From the NCBI GenBank assembly GCA_016743235.1, contig VRZD01000006.1, forward strand, positions 62,001 through 126,000: a stretch of DNA of 64,000 bases, read 5' to 3'. The DNA comes from Pantanalinema sp. GBBB05 (lineage in GTDB: Bacteria > Cyanobacteriota > Cyanobacteriia > Leptolyngbyales > Leptolyngbyaceae). Under the pieces are notes generated by a model. That model did not search any database. It worked only from the letters and a program-made list of their open reading frames with translations, and was not told the origin of the DNA. The translations under genes were made by a program, and so were the position numbers. This document shows, in pieces, positions 1 through 8,973 of this stretch; the stretch's first letter is position 1; each line of letters starts with the position of its first letter.

Positions 1-241
1 TCGCTGGATCCGCCTTGAGCCGCCGACAGGTTTCAAACCCATCAATCCCTGGCATCATCACATCTAACAAAATCAAATCTGGTTGAGCATAGGGAATCTG
101 GGCGATCGCGCTTTCACCATCCTGAGCTACTCTGAGTTTGTAACCAGAATCGCGTAATGCTGCCACCAAAATGTTTAAATTGGTTGGATTATCATCAACT
201 AACAAAATTACACTGGCGGATGATTCAGGTGTCATAGGCAT
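1..241 (-). CDS. Response regulator, receiver domain (partial, runs off left edge)
   Basis: About 80 N-terminal residues are visible and the rest lies outside the window. The segment reads as a CheY-like receiver: an acidic pair in the motif LLVDDNPTN (Asp16, Asp17) and the phosphoacceptor in LILLDVMMPG (Asp60). Two in-frame ATGs sit at 241 and 235 and neither has a clear Shine-Dalgarno, so the start is uncertain by two residues. It begins 20 bases after the stop of the hybrid histidine kinase on the same strand, so the two are probably co-transcribed and the kinase may phosphorylate this regulator. Whether an output domain follows cannot be seen. Confidence 0.85.
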   Translation of the reverse strand, partial: MPMTPESSASVILLVDDNPTNLNILVAALRDSGYKLRVAQDGESAIAQIPYAQPDLILLDVMMPGIDGFETCRRLKADPA

Positions 242-261
242 ATTCAAGGAGAAATCAACCG

Positions 262-3200
262 TTATGGATGGGTAGCATTCTGACTCGCTTGTTGCAACTG
301 AAGTAATAACTCCTGAATCTGATTCACTTGAAAGGCTTGAGCCAGTTGGCATAATTGGGATGTCAAGGGTGCGAGTTCGGGTTGAGCTTGCTCTAACTGG
401 ATTGCCCGTTCCTGAATTTCTAGCACGGCTCCCATTTTGGCAAGATCCAACAGTTCATCCAATACCGTAGCGGTTGGATACGTGCCTGGTGTGAGGGATA
501 TCGCTGTTGGGGGAAGCTGGTCTTCGCGATCGTCAACAGTAACAGTTAACCTCTCTGTTTCGGGATCTGGTTCAGCCTCATAGTCCCATTCCAGCGCTAG
601 AAACCGTTCCAGAATCGCAAACAGTTCCTTGATCCGAATCGGTTTCGATAGGAAGGCATCACATCCAACATTCAGGCTCGCTTGCTGGTCATGTTCAAAT
701 GCACTAGCAGAAGCCGCAATAATCACAATATCTTGGGTATCGGGCGATCGGCGGAGGCGTCGAGTCGCTTCAAAGCCATCCATGACGGGCATCACTAGAT
801 CCATAAAAATCATCTCTGGTTTAAACTGAGCCGCTTTTTCCAAACTATCTAAACCATTGACGGCTTCAATCAGTTCAAATCCTAACGGCGCTAATAGATT
901 GACCAGAACTGCCCGATTCTCGGGACGCTCATCTACAACCATAATGGTTCGCCGTCTACCTAGATAGCCGATAATCTCCCGGACTTTAGTCCGAGTGGGA
1001 TCACGCCATCCTTGGGCTGAGGGAAATTCTAACTCCAGCCAAAAGGTACTCCCTTGTCCTAAAGTGCTGCTGACCTGCAATTCACCCCCCATCATTTCTA
1101 CGAGTTTGCGACTGATTGATAATCCTAATCCGGTGCCTTCGTACATCCGGCGGCGATCGCCGACTTGTTGAAACGGGAGAAAAATGTCTGCCAGGTCTTC
1201 TGAGGCAATGCCAATGCCCGTATCTTCCACCTGGAAGCGGAGGCGAAAAGATGAGGCAGTTGGGGAGGGGGTGGCTAGGATTGGGGTTAATTGGTTAACT
1301 ATGCCGACTTTGAACGCAACCCCGCCTTTGTCGGTAAATTTGATGGCATTGCTCAGGAGATTAATTAGAACTTGGCGGAGGCGTTGTTCGTCACCTCGAA
1401 TGGCAGTAGGTAGCGGGGTTAATTCCTCGTAAATGAAGCTGATCCCTTTTTGGGCAGCACGGAGGTGAAAAATATCAGCGATCGCTTTTAGAAAGTGCAG
1501 CAGATGAAATTCGTTGAGATGGAGTTCTAGGCGATGGGCTTCAATTTTCGATAAATCCAACACATCGTTGATCAGGGTGAGTAAGTGTTCGCCGCACTGA
1601 TAAATCGTATCAATTGCCTGATGTAGCGAGGACGGTATGGTTTTGGTGCGTTTGAGGATTTGAGCATAGCCCAAAATGCCGTTGAGTGGAGTTCGGAGTT
1701 CATGACTCATGTTTGCCAGAAATTCACTTTTAGCGCGATTGGCAACTTCCGCTGCTTCTTTCGCTTGTTGCAGTTCCACTTCGGCGGTTTTGCGATCGGT
1801 AATGTCGCGCACGACCCACACTACCGATTCGGTATCGATCGGGGAAATGCTGGCACTAAACCAAGTGGGGTGATCCCGAATAGTCAGGCAATATTCTGCC
1901 TTCACAGTTTGCCGAGTTTGCAGTGCCCGTTGGAGATAACTCATGAAGGTGATTGCAATCTCCGCCGGAAATAGCTCATATACTGTCTTGTTTAAGGTTT
2001 CTGCAATCGGTCGATACAGTAACCCAGTCGCTTTGGGCGTAAAAATTTTGCGACAACGCCCTTGCAGATCCCGAACAATCACTAGATCTTCCATTGCCGC
2101 GAATAATGCCCTCATCTCCGCATTGGCTGCTTGCAGAGCTTCCTCGGCTCGTTTGCGGGCTGTGCCATCGGTTGCCACAGAAAGAATTTCAATTAACTGT
2201 CCTTGCTCATTCCAAATCGGTTTGTTTGCCCAAGACAGCCACACGCGATCGCCATTGCGCCGCGTATTTTCGTTTTCATTCACGACGTATTGATCGGGAT
2301 TTTGACAAATATCGCGAATCAACTGCTGCAAGTCACGACCCGAGGTTTCCGTCGAGGGGACGATCGTGCCGATAATCTGTTGTCCTAAAATTTCGGCTTC
2401 TGTGTAATCAAAGAAGCGCTGACCGTAGTCGTTGAGAAATAATACCTGTCCTGTGGTTGACCACCGAATAATAATGCAATTGGCGGTTTGCACCAGATCA
2501 CGATATTGGGCTTCACTGGCGCGTAAAGCTTCGCTCGCCAACTGCCGTTCTAGTTCTGCCCCGGCTCGTGCGGCGAAAACACGGAGAATCAGTTCTCGAC
2601 CGGGTTCGTTGCCCATCGGTTTAGTGTCTAACACTGCGAGATGACCTAAGACCCGATCGCTAGAGTCGATTAAGGGCATGCCCAGATAACTGACGATCCC
2701 CATTGCTGCTAAATCGCGGTCTTCGGGAAAAAGTTCCTGCACGCGATCGACGTAATAACATTGTTTACCCGCTAGCACTTGTTCGCAGGGAGTACCCGCC
2801 AGGTCATACTCAATATCTTCGTTCCAACCTGTACCATTCCAGAATGCTAACGTTTGGACTCGGGTACAGGATTCATTGGCAAAACGAGTTACAACCGCAT
2901 AACGAAACTGCAAGACTTCTGCCAAATAACGGACACAAGAACGAAAGAATGCACTTCCTGTTGTGGCGGCTGTCCCTTCAACAATTAACCGTAATGCTTC
3001 TTCTACTCGCTTACGGGCTGTGATGTCATTGTTGACAAATAAGACACAGGGTTGCCCATCGAGTTCAATCACTTCAGCGGACAGTAAAACAGTACCTACT
3101 TCGCCAGATTTTTTCCGAAAGTCAATTTCTAAGTTCTGGATCATGCCATCTCGATGTAACAGCTCCATCACTCGTTCAGCATCATCTAAATGCACCCAAA

Positions 3201-4662
3201 GATTTAATTCTTCTCCGGTTTTCCCAATCACTTCGGAATGAGAATAGCCAATTAGTCGCAAATGACTATGGTTGACTTCTAACGCGCGCCCTTCACTTAA
3301 AGTGGTTAATGCAAATGGAACAGGAGACGATCGAAAGATTTTAGAGAACTTATCTTCCGACTGTTGGAGCGCGATCGTGCGTTCTTCCACTCGCCGTTCC
3401 AGTTCTGCTTTAATCGCTTCTAAGCCAGTAAAGGATTGATGCAGTTGCCCTGCCATCCAATGAAATGCTTGCGATAAAACATCTAATTCCTGAATATGAA
3501 ATGTCGGTACATCTTGAGTCAATCTACCTTCAGCAAATTCTCGGCTAATTCGACTTAAGCGGTGGATGGGTTGGGTGATCCAGGCAGTAGTGAGGATGCC
3601 TAACCCGATCGCCCCGGCTAAGGCTAGGAAGGATAATAAAATGGTCATGCGCTGACTAGACACCAGCTTTGGCATGAAGTCGGCTTCGGGAACCACCACG
3701 ACGATCAGCCAATCCAGCCCAAATTGATCCTGATAAGGCATCACTTGCGCAAACAGGTGCTTACCGTCTAGCTCAAAATTAAGTTCTTGACTGGTTTGAA
3801 TGGTTTTTAGGGTTGGGAACTGTGCCGTTAAATACTGACCCGTGAGCTGCATTAACCGATTAGGACTATCCCGAACATCCAAGCGCCTCTGCTCTAGCGA
3901 TTTGCTACGGATCACTGACTGCAAGTTTGTAGACGCCGCCACCACATTGCCATTGCGCTCTAGAATGAACACCTGCCCAGACCGACTGACTTTGAAATTC
4001 CGTAAATAGTCACTGATTAACCGTAGGCTAAAATTAACTGCCATCACTCCTTGCAAATTCCGTCCGGCATCATAGATTGGTGCAGCCGCCGTAATCCCTA
4101 GTTCTCCCGATGGCATAAAGGCATAGATCGGACTCCAAATCGGCTGTTTTGCCTGTGTTGCGGCTTGATACCAGGGGCGGATCCGGGGGTCATAATCATC
4201 GATCGCCTGTAATTGGGTTTTCTCACCTTGGGGATCAAGTTGATAGAGCGATCGCTTCAGCCCTCCTTCAGTCATAAACAAACTCAACGGTTTTCGATCG
4301 TCCGATCGATACACTCCAACAAAATCCCCCGTTGCACTGCCAAACGCAATATCACGCACTGTGCGAAACCGCTGCATCTGCTGCCAAAAGTGGCGTTGCA
4401 GTTGGACAGGCTCTTGAGGATTCAATTGTGCCAACTTCACAGCATCTGTATTCAATTGATTAATCAACTGCGGTACAGATAAGTAGGAATTGAGATACAA
4501 ATGCACTCGATCGCCCACTTCCTGCATTAATTGATGGGATGACTCCTCGATCGTCTGCCGTTTACTCTGCCAAGACAGCCATTCGATTAGCCCGACTGTG
4601 CTAGCGATGAGCACGGCAAAAGGCAGAATCAAAATTAACCGTAGTGAGAGTTTTTGGGTCAT
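262..4662 (-). CDS. Hybrid sensor histidine kinase (dCache-HAMP-PAS-GAF-PAS-PAS-HK-REC)
   Basis: A 1466-residue membrane sensor. A transmembrane helix (about 9-27) leads into a periplasmic double-Cache-type region (about 35-330), then a second helix (about 338-362) and HAMP (about 363-420). Cytoplasmic domains follow: PAS (about 435-555), GAF (560-710), PAS (715-840), PAS (845-960). The kinase core has phosphoacceptor His987 in SHELRTPLNG, the N box LLSNAIKF near 1102, DTGIGI near 1147 and GTGLGLSISRKL near 1177. A receiver (about 1238-1350) has Asp1288 in MIFMDLVMP. The last 75 residues, around PLTSQLCQLAQAFQ, form the helical tail often seen in cyanobacterial hybrid kinases. The ligand is unknown; Cache domains usually bind small molecules. 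A response regulator follows 20 bases downstream. Confidence 0.93.
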   Translation of the reverse strand: MTQKLSLRLILILPFAVLIASTVGLIEWLSWQSKRQTIEESSHQLMQEVGDRVHLYLNSYLSVPQLINQLNTDAVKLAQLNPQEPVQLQRHFWQQMQRFRTVRDIAFGSATGDFVGVYRSDDRKPLSLFMTEGGLKRSLYQLDPQGEKTQLQAIDDYDPRIRPWYQAATQAKQPIWSPIYAFMPSGELGITAAAPIYDAGRNLQGVMAVNFSLRLISDYLRNFKVSRSGQVFILERNGNVVAASTNLQSVIRSKSLEQRRLDVRDSPNRLMQLTGQYLTAQFPTLKTIQTSQELNFELDGKHLFAQVMPYQDQFGLDWLIVVVVPEADFMPKLVSSQRMTILLSFLALAGAIGLGILTTAWITQPIHRLSRISREFAEGRLTQDVPTFHIQELDVLSQAFHWMAGQLHQSFTGLEAIKAELERRVEERTIALQQSEDKFSKIFRSSPVPFALTTLSEGRALEVNHSHLRLIGYSHSEVIGKTGEELNLWVHLDDAERVMELLHRDGMIQNLEIDFRKKSGEVGTVLLSAEVIELDGQPCVLFVNNDITARKRVEEALRLIVEGTAATTGSAFFRSCVRYLAEVLQFRYAVVTRFANESCTRVQTLAFWNGTGWNEDIEYDLAGTPCEQVLAGKQCYYVDRVQELFPEDRDLAAMGIVSYLGMPLIDSSDRVLGHLAVLDTKPMGNEPGRELILRVFAARAGAELERQLASEALRASEAQYRDLVQTANCIIIRWSTTGQVLFLNDYGQRFFDYTEAEILGQQIIGTIVPSTETSGRDLQQLIRDICQNPDQYVVNENENTRRNGDRVWLSWANKPIWNEQGQLIEILSVATDGTARKRAEEALQAANAEMRALFAAMEDLVIVRDLQGRCRKIFTPKATGLLYRPIAETLNKTVYELFPAEIAITFMSYLQRALQTRQTVKAEYCLTIRDHPTWFSASISPIDTESVVWVVRDITDRKTAEVELQQAKEAAEVANRAKSEFLANMSHELRTPLNGILGYAQILKRTKTIPSSLHQAIDTIYQCGEHLLTLINDVLDLSKIEAHRLELHLNEFHLLHFLKAIADIFHLRAAQKGISFIYEELTPLPTAIRGDEQRLRQVLINLLSNAIKFTDKGGVAFKVGIVNQLTPILATPSPTASSFRLRFQVEDTGIGIASEDLADIFLPFQQVGDRRRMYEGTGLGLSISRKLVEMMGGELQVSSTLGQGSTFWLELEFPSAQGWRDPTRTKVREIIGYLGRRRTIMVVDERPENRAVLVNLLAPLGFELIEAVNGLDSLEKAAQFKPEMIFMDLVMPVMDGFEATRRLRRSPDTQDIVIIAASASAFEHDQQASLNVGCDAFLSKPIRIKELFAILERFLALEWDYEAEPDPETERLTVTVDDREDQLPPTAISLTPGTYPTATVLDELLDLAKMGAVLEIQERAIQLEQAQPELAPLTSQLCQLAQAFQVNQIQELLLQLQQASQNATHP

Positions 4663-4776
4663 GAGTTGGAAGGATGGGGGCGGCGAGGCAGATCAGGAGG
4701 GTGAGGAAGATGAGGATAGCTGCCACATTCATCATTCATCTCTGCCAGAGGCGAACTTTAGCAGCACCCCAAGGTT

Positions 4777-5826
4777 CTATGGCTCACTGTTGACGGTTAG
4801 TTGTTCGTTGTTGACGATTAGTTGTTCATTTAACTGTTCTAATTGTTGCCAAACATCATTCATTAGTGTCTCCAATCCCAAACGAGTTGCCGCAGAAATC
4901 TGGAAAACGGGATGTCCGCCGCTGGCTGTTTGCAATTCAGCCGCGATCGCCGCTACATCCAGATCAGGATCAGCGGCATCCAGTTTATTTAAGGCGAGAA
5001 TCTGGGGACGATCGACTAAACCGCGTCCGTAAGCCTGTAGTTCTTGCTGGATGGTATGGTAGTCGGCGATCGGGTCTGCACTGGTCACATCGACTAAATG
5101 CAGTAACAACCGCGTCCGCTCCACATGGCGAAGAAAATCATGTCCTAACCCGATGCCTAAATGTGCCCCTTCAATCAATCCGGGAATATCGGCAAACACG
5201 GTGCCATCTCCACTTGGTTTGCGCACGACTCCCAGGTTCGGCACTAAGGTGGTAAAGGGATAATCGGCAATTTTGGGTCGCGCTGCTGACAAAGCGGAAA
5301 TCAAGGTCGATTTTCCGGCATTGGGGAGTCCAATAATGCCCACTTCTGCTAAGAGTTTCAATTCCAGACGCAACAGCCGAAATTCTCCTGGCAATCCTGG
5401 TAAGGCTCTTTCAGGAGCACGGTTGTTATTGCTGAGAAAATGTTGATTGCCTAATCCGCCTTTGCCACCCTGCGCCACACATAAGGTTTGTTCTGGGGTA
5501 GTCAAATCGCCCAACAGTTCGTCGGTTTCGGCATCATAGACCATTGTGCCGCAGGGTACTTCGATGATGTTATCCCGTCCTGAGGCTCCTGTTCGGTTAT
5601 TGGGACCACCTCGTTGCCCGTTTTCGGCTTTGAATAGATGGTTATAGCGGAAGTCTAGTAAGGTTTGCAGGTTAGCAGCGGCTTTGAAAATGACGGAGCC
5701 CCCTTTGCCGCCATTGCCACCGGAGGGACCCCCGGCTGGGACATATTTCTCCCGCCGGAAGGCAACTAAGCCATCGCCTCCATCGCCTGCCTGTACCTGA
5801 ACTTCTGCCTGATCAATAAATTGCAT
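4777..5826 (-). CDS. obgE: GTPase Obg/CgtA
   Basis: A 349-residue Obg GTPase, a factor tied to 50S ribosome assembly and stress control. The glycine-rich Obg fold fills about residues 1-158 ([19 protein letters not shown]). The G domain carries G1 GLPNAGKS at 166-173, G3 DIPG near 213, the Obg-typical [18 protein letters not shown], and G4 NKLD near 280. The ATG at 5826 starts the canonical MQFIDQ. The C-terminal end is odd: two near-identical heptads ([14 protein letters not shown]) are encoded by a 21-bp tandem repeat, so the tail looks like repeat DNA read into the frame. Cyanobacterial Obg commonly ends shortly after the G domain, so the tail is probably dispensable (inference). Confidence 0.96.
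   Translation of the reverse strand: MQFIDQAEVQVQAGDGGDGLVAFRREKYVPAGGPSGGNGGKGGSVIFKAAANLQTLLDFRYNHLFKAENGQRGGPNNRTGASGRDNIIEVPCGTMVYDAETDELLGDLTTPEQTLCVAQGGKGGLGNQHFLSNNNRAPERALPGLPGEFRLLRLELKLLAEVGIIGLPNAGKSTLISALSAARPKIADYPFTTLVPNLGVVRKPSGDGTVFADIPGLIEGAHLGIGLGHDFLRHVERTRLLLHLVDVTSADPIADYHTIQQELQAYGRGLVDRPQILALNKLDAADPDLDVAAIAAELQTASGGHPVFQISAATRLGLETLMNDVWQQLEQLNEQLIVNNEQLTVNSEP
4790..4831. repeat. Two tandem 21-bp units inside the obgE 3' end
   Basis: Units at 4790-4810 and 4811-4831 differ at only a few bases. The length is a multiple of three, so the repeat adds seven-residue blocks to Obg without breaking its frame. A related short motif (GTTAGTTGTTAGTTCTTAG) lies between genes at about 14566-14584, which suggests a dispersed simple repeat family in this genome. 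Confidence 0.7.
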
Positions 5827-5879
5827 GAGTCGAACCTGGAATATCCTTCTTGCATGATAGGCAAGATCCGGTTCGATCG

Positions 5880-6020
5880 TTATGCTTCGATCGCGGATTC
5901 CAGGGCGATCGTTAGTTCTGCTTGGCTCAGTTCACCCTGTACCACCTGAATTTTTAGCCTCAGAGGCTGGTTGAGAAATTTAGGAGTTGGCAAGGCGACG
6001 ATACACTTCCTTCCGTTCAC
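5880..6020 (-). CDS. Possible 46-aa ORF overlapping the antitoxin-like gene
   Basis: A GTG-started frame beginning inside the 3' end of the antitoxin-like gene and ending at a TAA at 5880-5882. It reads [15 protein letters not shown], then a stretch rich in Leu, Gln and Glu that ends [11 protein letters not shown]. No family is recognised and no strong Shine-Dalgarno is visible. It could be a translationally coupled small protein, the tail of a gene broken by a frameshift, or chance. Confidence 0.2.
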   Translation of the reverse strand: MNGRKCIVALPTPKFLNQPLRLKIQVVQGELSQAELTIALESAIEA

Positions 6021-6171
6021 GCTTAGACGCTAAATAAGCTTGCCACACTTCACTAGAAACATCATCCGGTTGGCTGGGAGCCTGCAAGGAACGCACAAAC
6101 TCTAACACCTGCCGCAGTTGCGACTCTGGGATTTGCTCCAGTTCTTGCATAATCTGCTCTTTGATGATCAT
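5980..6171 (-). CDS. Small antitoxin-like protein (DUF2281-like)
   Basis: A 63-residue acidic-basic protein starting MIIKEQIMQELEQIPES. It resembles short cyanobacterial proteins annotated as antitoxin components or DUF2281: an N-terminal helix with the LxxVLEFVRSLQ pattern, a Gln/Pro linker, then a C-terminal segment [20 protein letters not shown] that looks like a toxin-binding tail. No PIN or RelE-type toxin follows on the same strand; only the doubtful overlapping 46-residue frame does. It is therefore either an orphan antitoxin or a free-standing regulator. The assignment rests on pattern memory and small size. Confidence 0.6.
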   Translation of the reverse strand: MIIKEQIMQELEQIPESQLRQVLEFVRSLQAPSQPDDVSSEVWQAYLASKRERKEVYRRLANS

Positions 6172-6394
6172 GAGTTACGCTCTAGTGCCGAATTACCTCT
6201 ACTACTAGTCTACTGTTAACAAAAAGCTGGCAAGGATGACGAAATTGGTTCAAGCGGAAATAATAGACAAAATGCTTTGAAATTCCCAAATCAATCGGTT
6301 AAAGCGGTAATTCTTCAGGAAATCTTAATTCTGAACAGATTCAGCCGCTCAACCCAGCGTCCTTATTCTTCAGATCCTGTCTAGTCACCTAGCC

Positions 6395-8311
6395 ATGCCC
6401 CAAAACCTTAGCCAGAGTGATCTGCGAAACCGTTCATTTAGAAACCAAAATCTGGCGGGAGCCAACTTTTCTGGTTCTGACCTGCGGGGCTGTGATTTCA
6501 GAGGTGCGATTCTAACCAACGCTAATTTGCAGCACGTCAAGACCGGACAAAGCTACAAACAACTGATCGTCTTGATCGCTGTTGCTGTCGCTGGTGCTGT
6601 CGCTATCGCTTTCACTTTCGCTGTTGCTGTCGCTGGTACTGTTGCTGTCGCTGGTGCTGGTGCTGGTGCTGGTGCTGGTGCTGTCGCCATCGCTTTTGCT
6701 TTTGCTTGTGCTTTCGCTATCGCTGTCGCTAGCGCTTTTGCTTTTGCTTTTGCTTTCGCTGTCGCTGTCGCTATCGCTAGCGCTTTCGCTGCGATCTCAG
6801 CTTTTAATCGAGGAGCAGTTTTAGAAGGGGTTCTCTATACTACCGTTACAATTATTTTGCTGGGATTTGCCATCTATTTCTTGATTGAAACGATTAAAAC
6901 TATTAAAAATGCGACTGGTACTGATTTTAGGCAAGCAGATCTAACCGGAGCTAACTTTAGCGATGCTACTCCCCAAAACACTGAATTTTCTACCGCAATA
7001 ATTGCCTTTGTTAATTGGACTGGAGTAAATTTCACCCGCTGTCAATTTCCTGATTACTTTAATGACTCTAGAATTATTCAACTGTGTACCCATCGCGATG
7101 GTCGGGGGCAAAACTACCACCATGCCGACCTGAAAAATCTCCATTTACAAGGGGTAATTCTCTCTGATGCTGATCTGACCGGAGCCGATTTAAGTGGCGC
7201 TGATCTGCGGTATGCCAACTTAGAACGGAGTAATTTATCAGAAGTACAGGCACTTGGCAGTAGCTTCACTGAAGCTATCTTAACCGGAGCCTGTATTCAG
7301 CACTGGGGAATTAATTCCAGCACTCAATTTACGGATGTCCAGTGCCATTACATCTATCTGAAATCACCGCAAGTCGAACGAAAACCTGCCAGTGGCTTAT
7401 TTAAGCCCGGTGACTTTGAAAAATTAGTAAACCAATTTACTAACACCTTAGATTTCCTGTTTCGGAACGGCATTGAACCGCAAGCCTTTGATTTAGCCCT
7501 CCACAATTTACTCACAGAGTATGAACAGGCTGGGCTATCGCTTCATTCAGTAGTTGCACTAGGAGATGGCGACCGATTAGTTCGGTTAGATGTCACTGAT
7601 CCCAACGCTGATAAAGGAGCAATGCATCAACAGTTTATGCAAGATTATGAGTCGGTGCAAAAGCAGCTTCAGGCAGAACGGGAGCAAAATGTAGATCTAC
7701 AAAAACAGCTTGAACATACCAAAGGTCAATTAACCGTTTATCGAGAACAATCAACCTTTTTACAACAGTTCGTTTATCATCAAACTAATCAGTTTAGTAG
7801 ACCAACATTAAACACTTCTCAAGCTCACTTTAAAGGTGGTTTTATGTCTAACGACAGCAGTAATATTCAGTTTGGTAATGTTCAGGGAGATGTTAGCGGC
7901 GTTGCTGGAGGCGACAATACGGGTGTAGCTGGTAAAGGCATTACTGGAGCCGCAGGCGGAGACATCAGCGGCACGTTAACCATCACTATGGGGCAACTAG
8001 AAGACTCGAAAGATCCGGAAGCCCTAAAACTGGCAGATTTACTCAAGCAACTTAAGACAGCGATTGAAAAGCCCGATTCTGGCTTAACCCCTAAAGACCG
8101 CGACAAAGCGCTGAAACATATCGACAGTATCGGTAAACTGGGAACCGAGCCAAACAATGCTGATCTCTTGGATAAGGCTGGAGACGCACTGGATGCCTTA
8201 CCCACCATTATTAAACGTGGTAATGGCTTAATCGAATTTGCCGAAAAATATCTGCCCACCATCACGACTGGCATTAAAGCCATCTTAGGCGGGTGGGGGA
8301 TTTCCCTGTAA
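6395..8311 (+). CDS. Pentapeptide-repeat membrane protein with X-Ala tract and C-terminal helical domain
   Basis: A 638-residue protein of unknown function. Pentapeptide repeats of the A(D/N)LXX type lie at about 18-47 (LAGANFSGSDLRG) and again at about 177-200 and 245-305 (DADLTGADLSGADLRYANL). Between them residues 61-133 are an almost perfect alternation of Ala with Val, Ile, Phe or Gly, followed by a conventional transmembrane helix near 147-166 (VTIILLGFAIYFLIETI). A coiled coil lies near 425-460. A Gly-rich turn region at about 490-525 (GDVSGVAGGDNTGVAGKG) precedes a helical C-terminal domain ending KAILGGWGISL. Similar Gly-rich-plus-helical endings occur in other cyanobacterial pentapeptide proteins. 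A signalling or membrane-effector role is possible, but that is inference. Confidence 0.85.
   Translation: MPQNLSQSDLRNRSFRNQNLAGANFSGSDLRGCDFRGAILTNANLQHVKTGQSYKQLIVLIAVAVAGAVAIAFTFAVAVAGTVAVAGAGAGAGAGAVAIAFAFACAFAIAVASAFAFAFAFAVAVAIASAFAAISAFNRGAVLEGVLYTTVTIILLGFAIYFLIETIKTIKNATGTDFRQADLTGANFSDATPQNTEFSTAIIAFVNWTGVNFTRCQFPDYFNDSRIIQLCTHRDGRGQNYHHADLKNLHLQGVILSDADLTGADLSGADLRYANLERSNLSEVQALGSSFTEAILTGACIQHWGINSSTQFTDVQCHYIYLKSPQVERKPASGLFKPGDFEKLVNQFTNTLDFLFRNGIEPQAFDLALHNLLTEYEQAGLSLHSVVALGDGDRLVRLDVTDPNADKGAMHQQFMQDYESVQKQLQAEREQNVDLQKQLEHTKGQLTVYREQSTFLQQFVYHQTNQFSRPTLNTSQAHFKGGFMSNDSSNIQFGNVQGDVSGVAGGDNTGVAGKGITGAAGGDISGTLTITMGQLEDSKDPEALKLADLLKQLKTAIEKPDSGLTPKDRDKALKHIDSIGKLGTEPNNADLLDKAGDALDALPTIIKRGNGLIEFAEKYLPTITTGIKAILGGWGISL
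6575..6794 (+). repeat. Hexanucleotide simple-sequence tract coding (X-Ala)n
   Basis: About 220 bases built from six-base units of the form NTC/T-GCT or GGT-GCT, each coding one X-Ala dipeptide, about 36 in all. The reading frame stays open because the unit is six bases. The tract encodes a long, weakly structured hydrophobic region of the pentapeptide protein and should be prone to slippage that changes length in two-residue steps. Confidence 0.85.
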
Positions 8312-8350
8312 AGGGTTGCCTGGAATCAAAGATTTATGTACCCAGTAGGG

Positions 8351-8602
8351 TATTTGAGAAGTCGGAAAGACTGTTTGAGAAGTCCGAAAGGGTGTTTGAG
8401 GAGTCCGAAACGATATTCGAGGAGTCTGAAAGAGTGTTTGAGGAGTCTGAAAGGGTATTTGAGAAGTCTAACAGCATGTTTGAGGAGTCCGAAACGATAT
8501 TCGAGGAGTCTGAAAGAGTGTTTGAGGAGTCTGAAAGGGTATTTGAGAAGTCTAACAGCATGTTTGAGGAGTCTGAAAGGGTATTTGAGAAGTCCGAAAG
8601 AG
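8351..8602. repeat. 21-bp tandem array, 12 units, with an 84-bp higher-order repeat
   Basis: Twelve consecutive 21-base units close to TGTTTGAGGAGTCTGAAAG plus two bases. Units 3-6 (8393-8476) are repeated exactly as units 7-10 (8477-8560), so a four-unit block was duplicated. The unit has no stop in several frames on both strands, so long open frames here (for example VFEESER heptads on plus, LSDSSNT heptads on minus) are by-products. It lies just after the pentapeptide gene stop. There are no spacers, so it is not a CRISPR array. Confidence 0.92.
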
Positions 8603-8624
8603 TGTTTAAGCGAGCCGATCCTCC

Positions 8625-8842
8625 CCAACCCTCCTTAAAAAGGAGGGAGCCGAACCAAAAATATTCAAAGTCCCCCTTTTTAAGGGGGATTTAGGGGGAT
8701 CAAAGCTGCATTTACCGCTGAAATCGGAGATGTGTGTACACGGTAGCCTTAACAAGGAGGGAACCGTTCGCAAAGCGTGGGCGAAGCACATACCAACAGG
8801 AGTCAAAGTCCCCTTTGATAAGGAAGATTTAGGGGGATCTAG
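8625..8842. repeat. Two diverged copies of an interspersed palindromic repeat
   Basis: Copy 1 (about 8625-8702) has CCTCCTTAAAAAGGAGG, then CCCCCTTTTTAAGGGGG followed by ATTTAGGGGGATC. Copy 2 (about 8746-8842) has AACAAGGAGGGAACCG, then GTCCCCTTTGATAAGG and ATTTAGGGGGATC. Each copy is bounded by short inverted G/C blocks and shares its end sequence. The second contains TTCGCAAAGCGTGGGCGAAGCACA, resembling another dispersed cyanobacterial element. No coding capacity is evident. The stretch 8603-8934 holds only this material. Confidence 0.75.
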
Positions 8843-8973
8843 ACAAGGTTCTATCACTGAATCACAGCGCCATCCTACCCAGACCAGATCGATCGCGCTA
8901 ACATCCACCAATTTAAGGGAATCCTAGCGCTAGAGTGGATAAAACCACGGCGATCTTAGATTTTCCTGCATCC

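Noticed and set aside
8351..8602. The tandem array as a CRISPR
   Set aside because: Units are contiguous with no unique spacers, the unit is only 21 bases, and no cas genes lie nearby.
8293..8694. Open frames over the 21-bp array as protein-coding genes
   Set aside because: Several frames on both strands are open at once because the unit is a multiple of three without stops. No start with a ribosome-binding site or non-repeat domain supports any one of them.
8625..8842. Insertion sequence remnant
   Set aside because: No transposase fragment, defined terminal inverted repeats or target duplication could be seen, so only a repeat is called.
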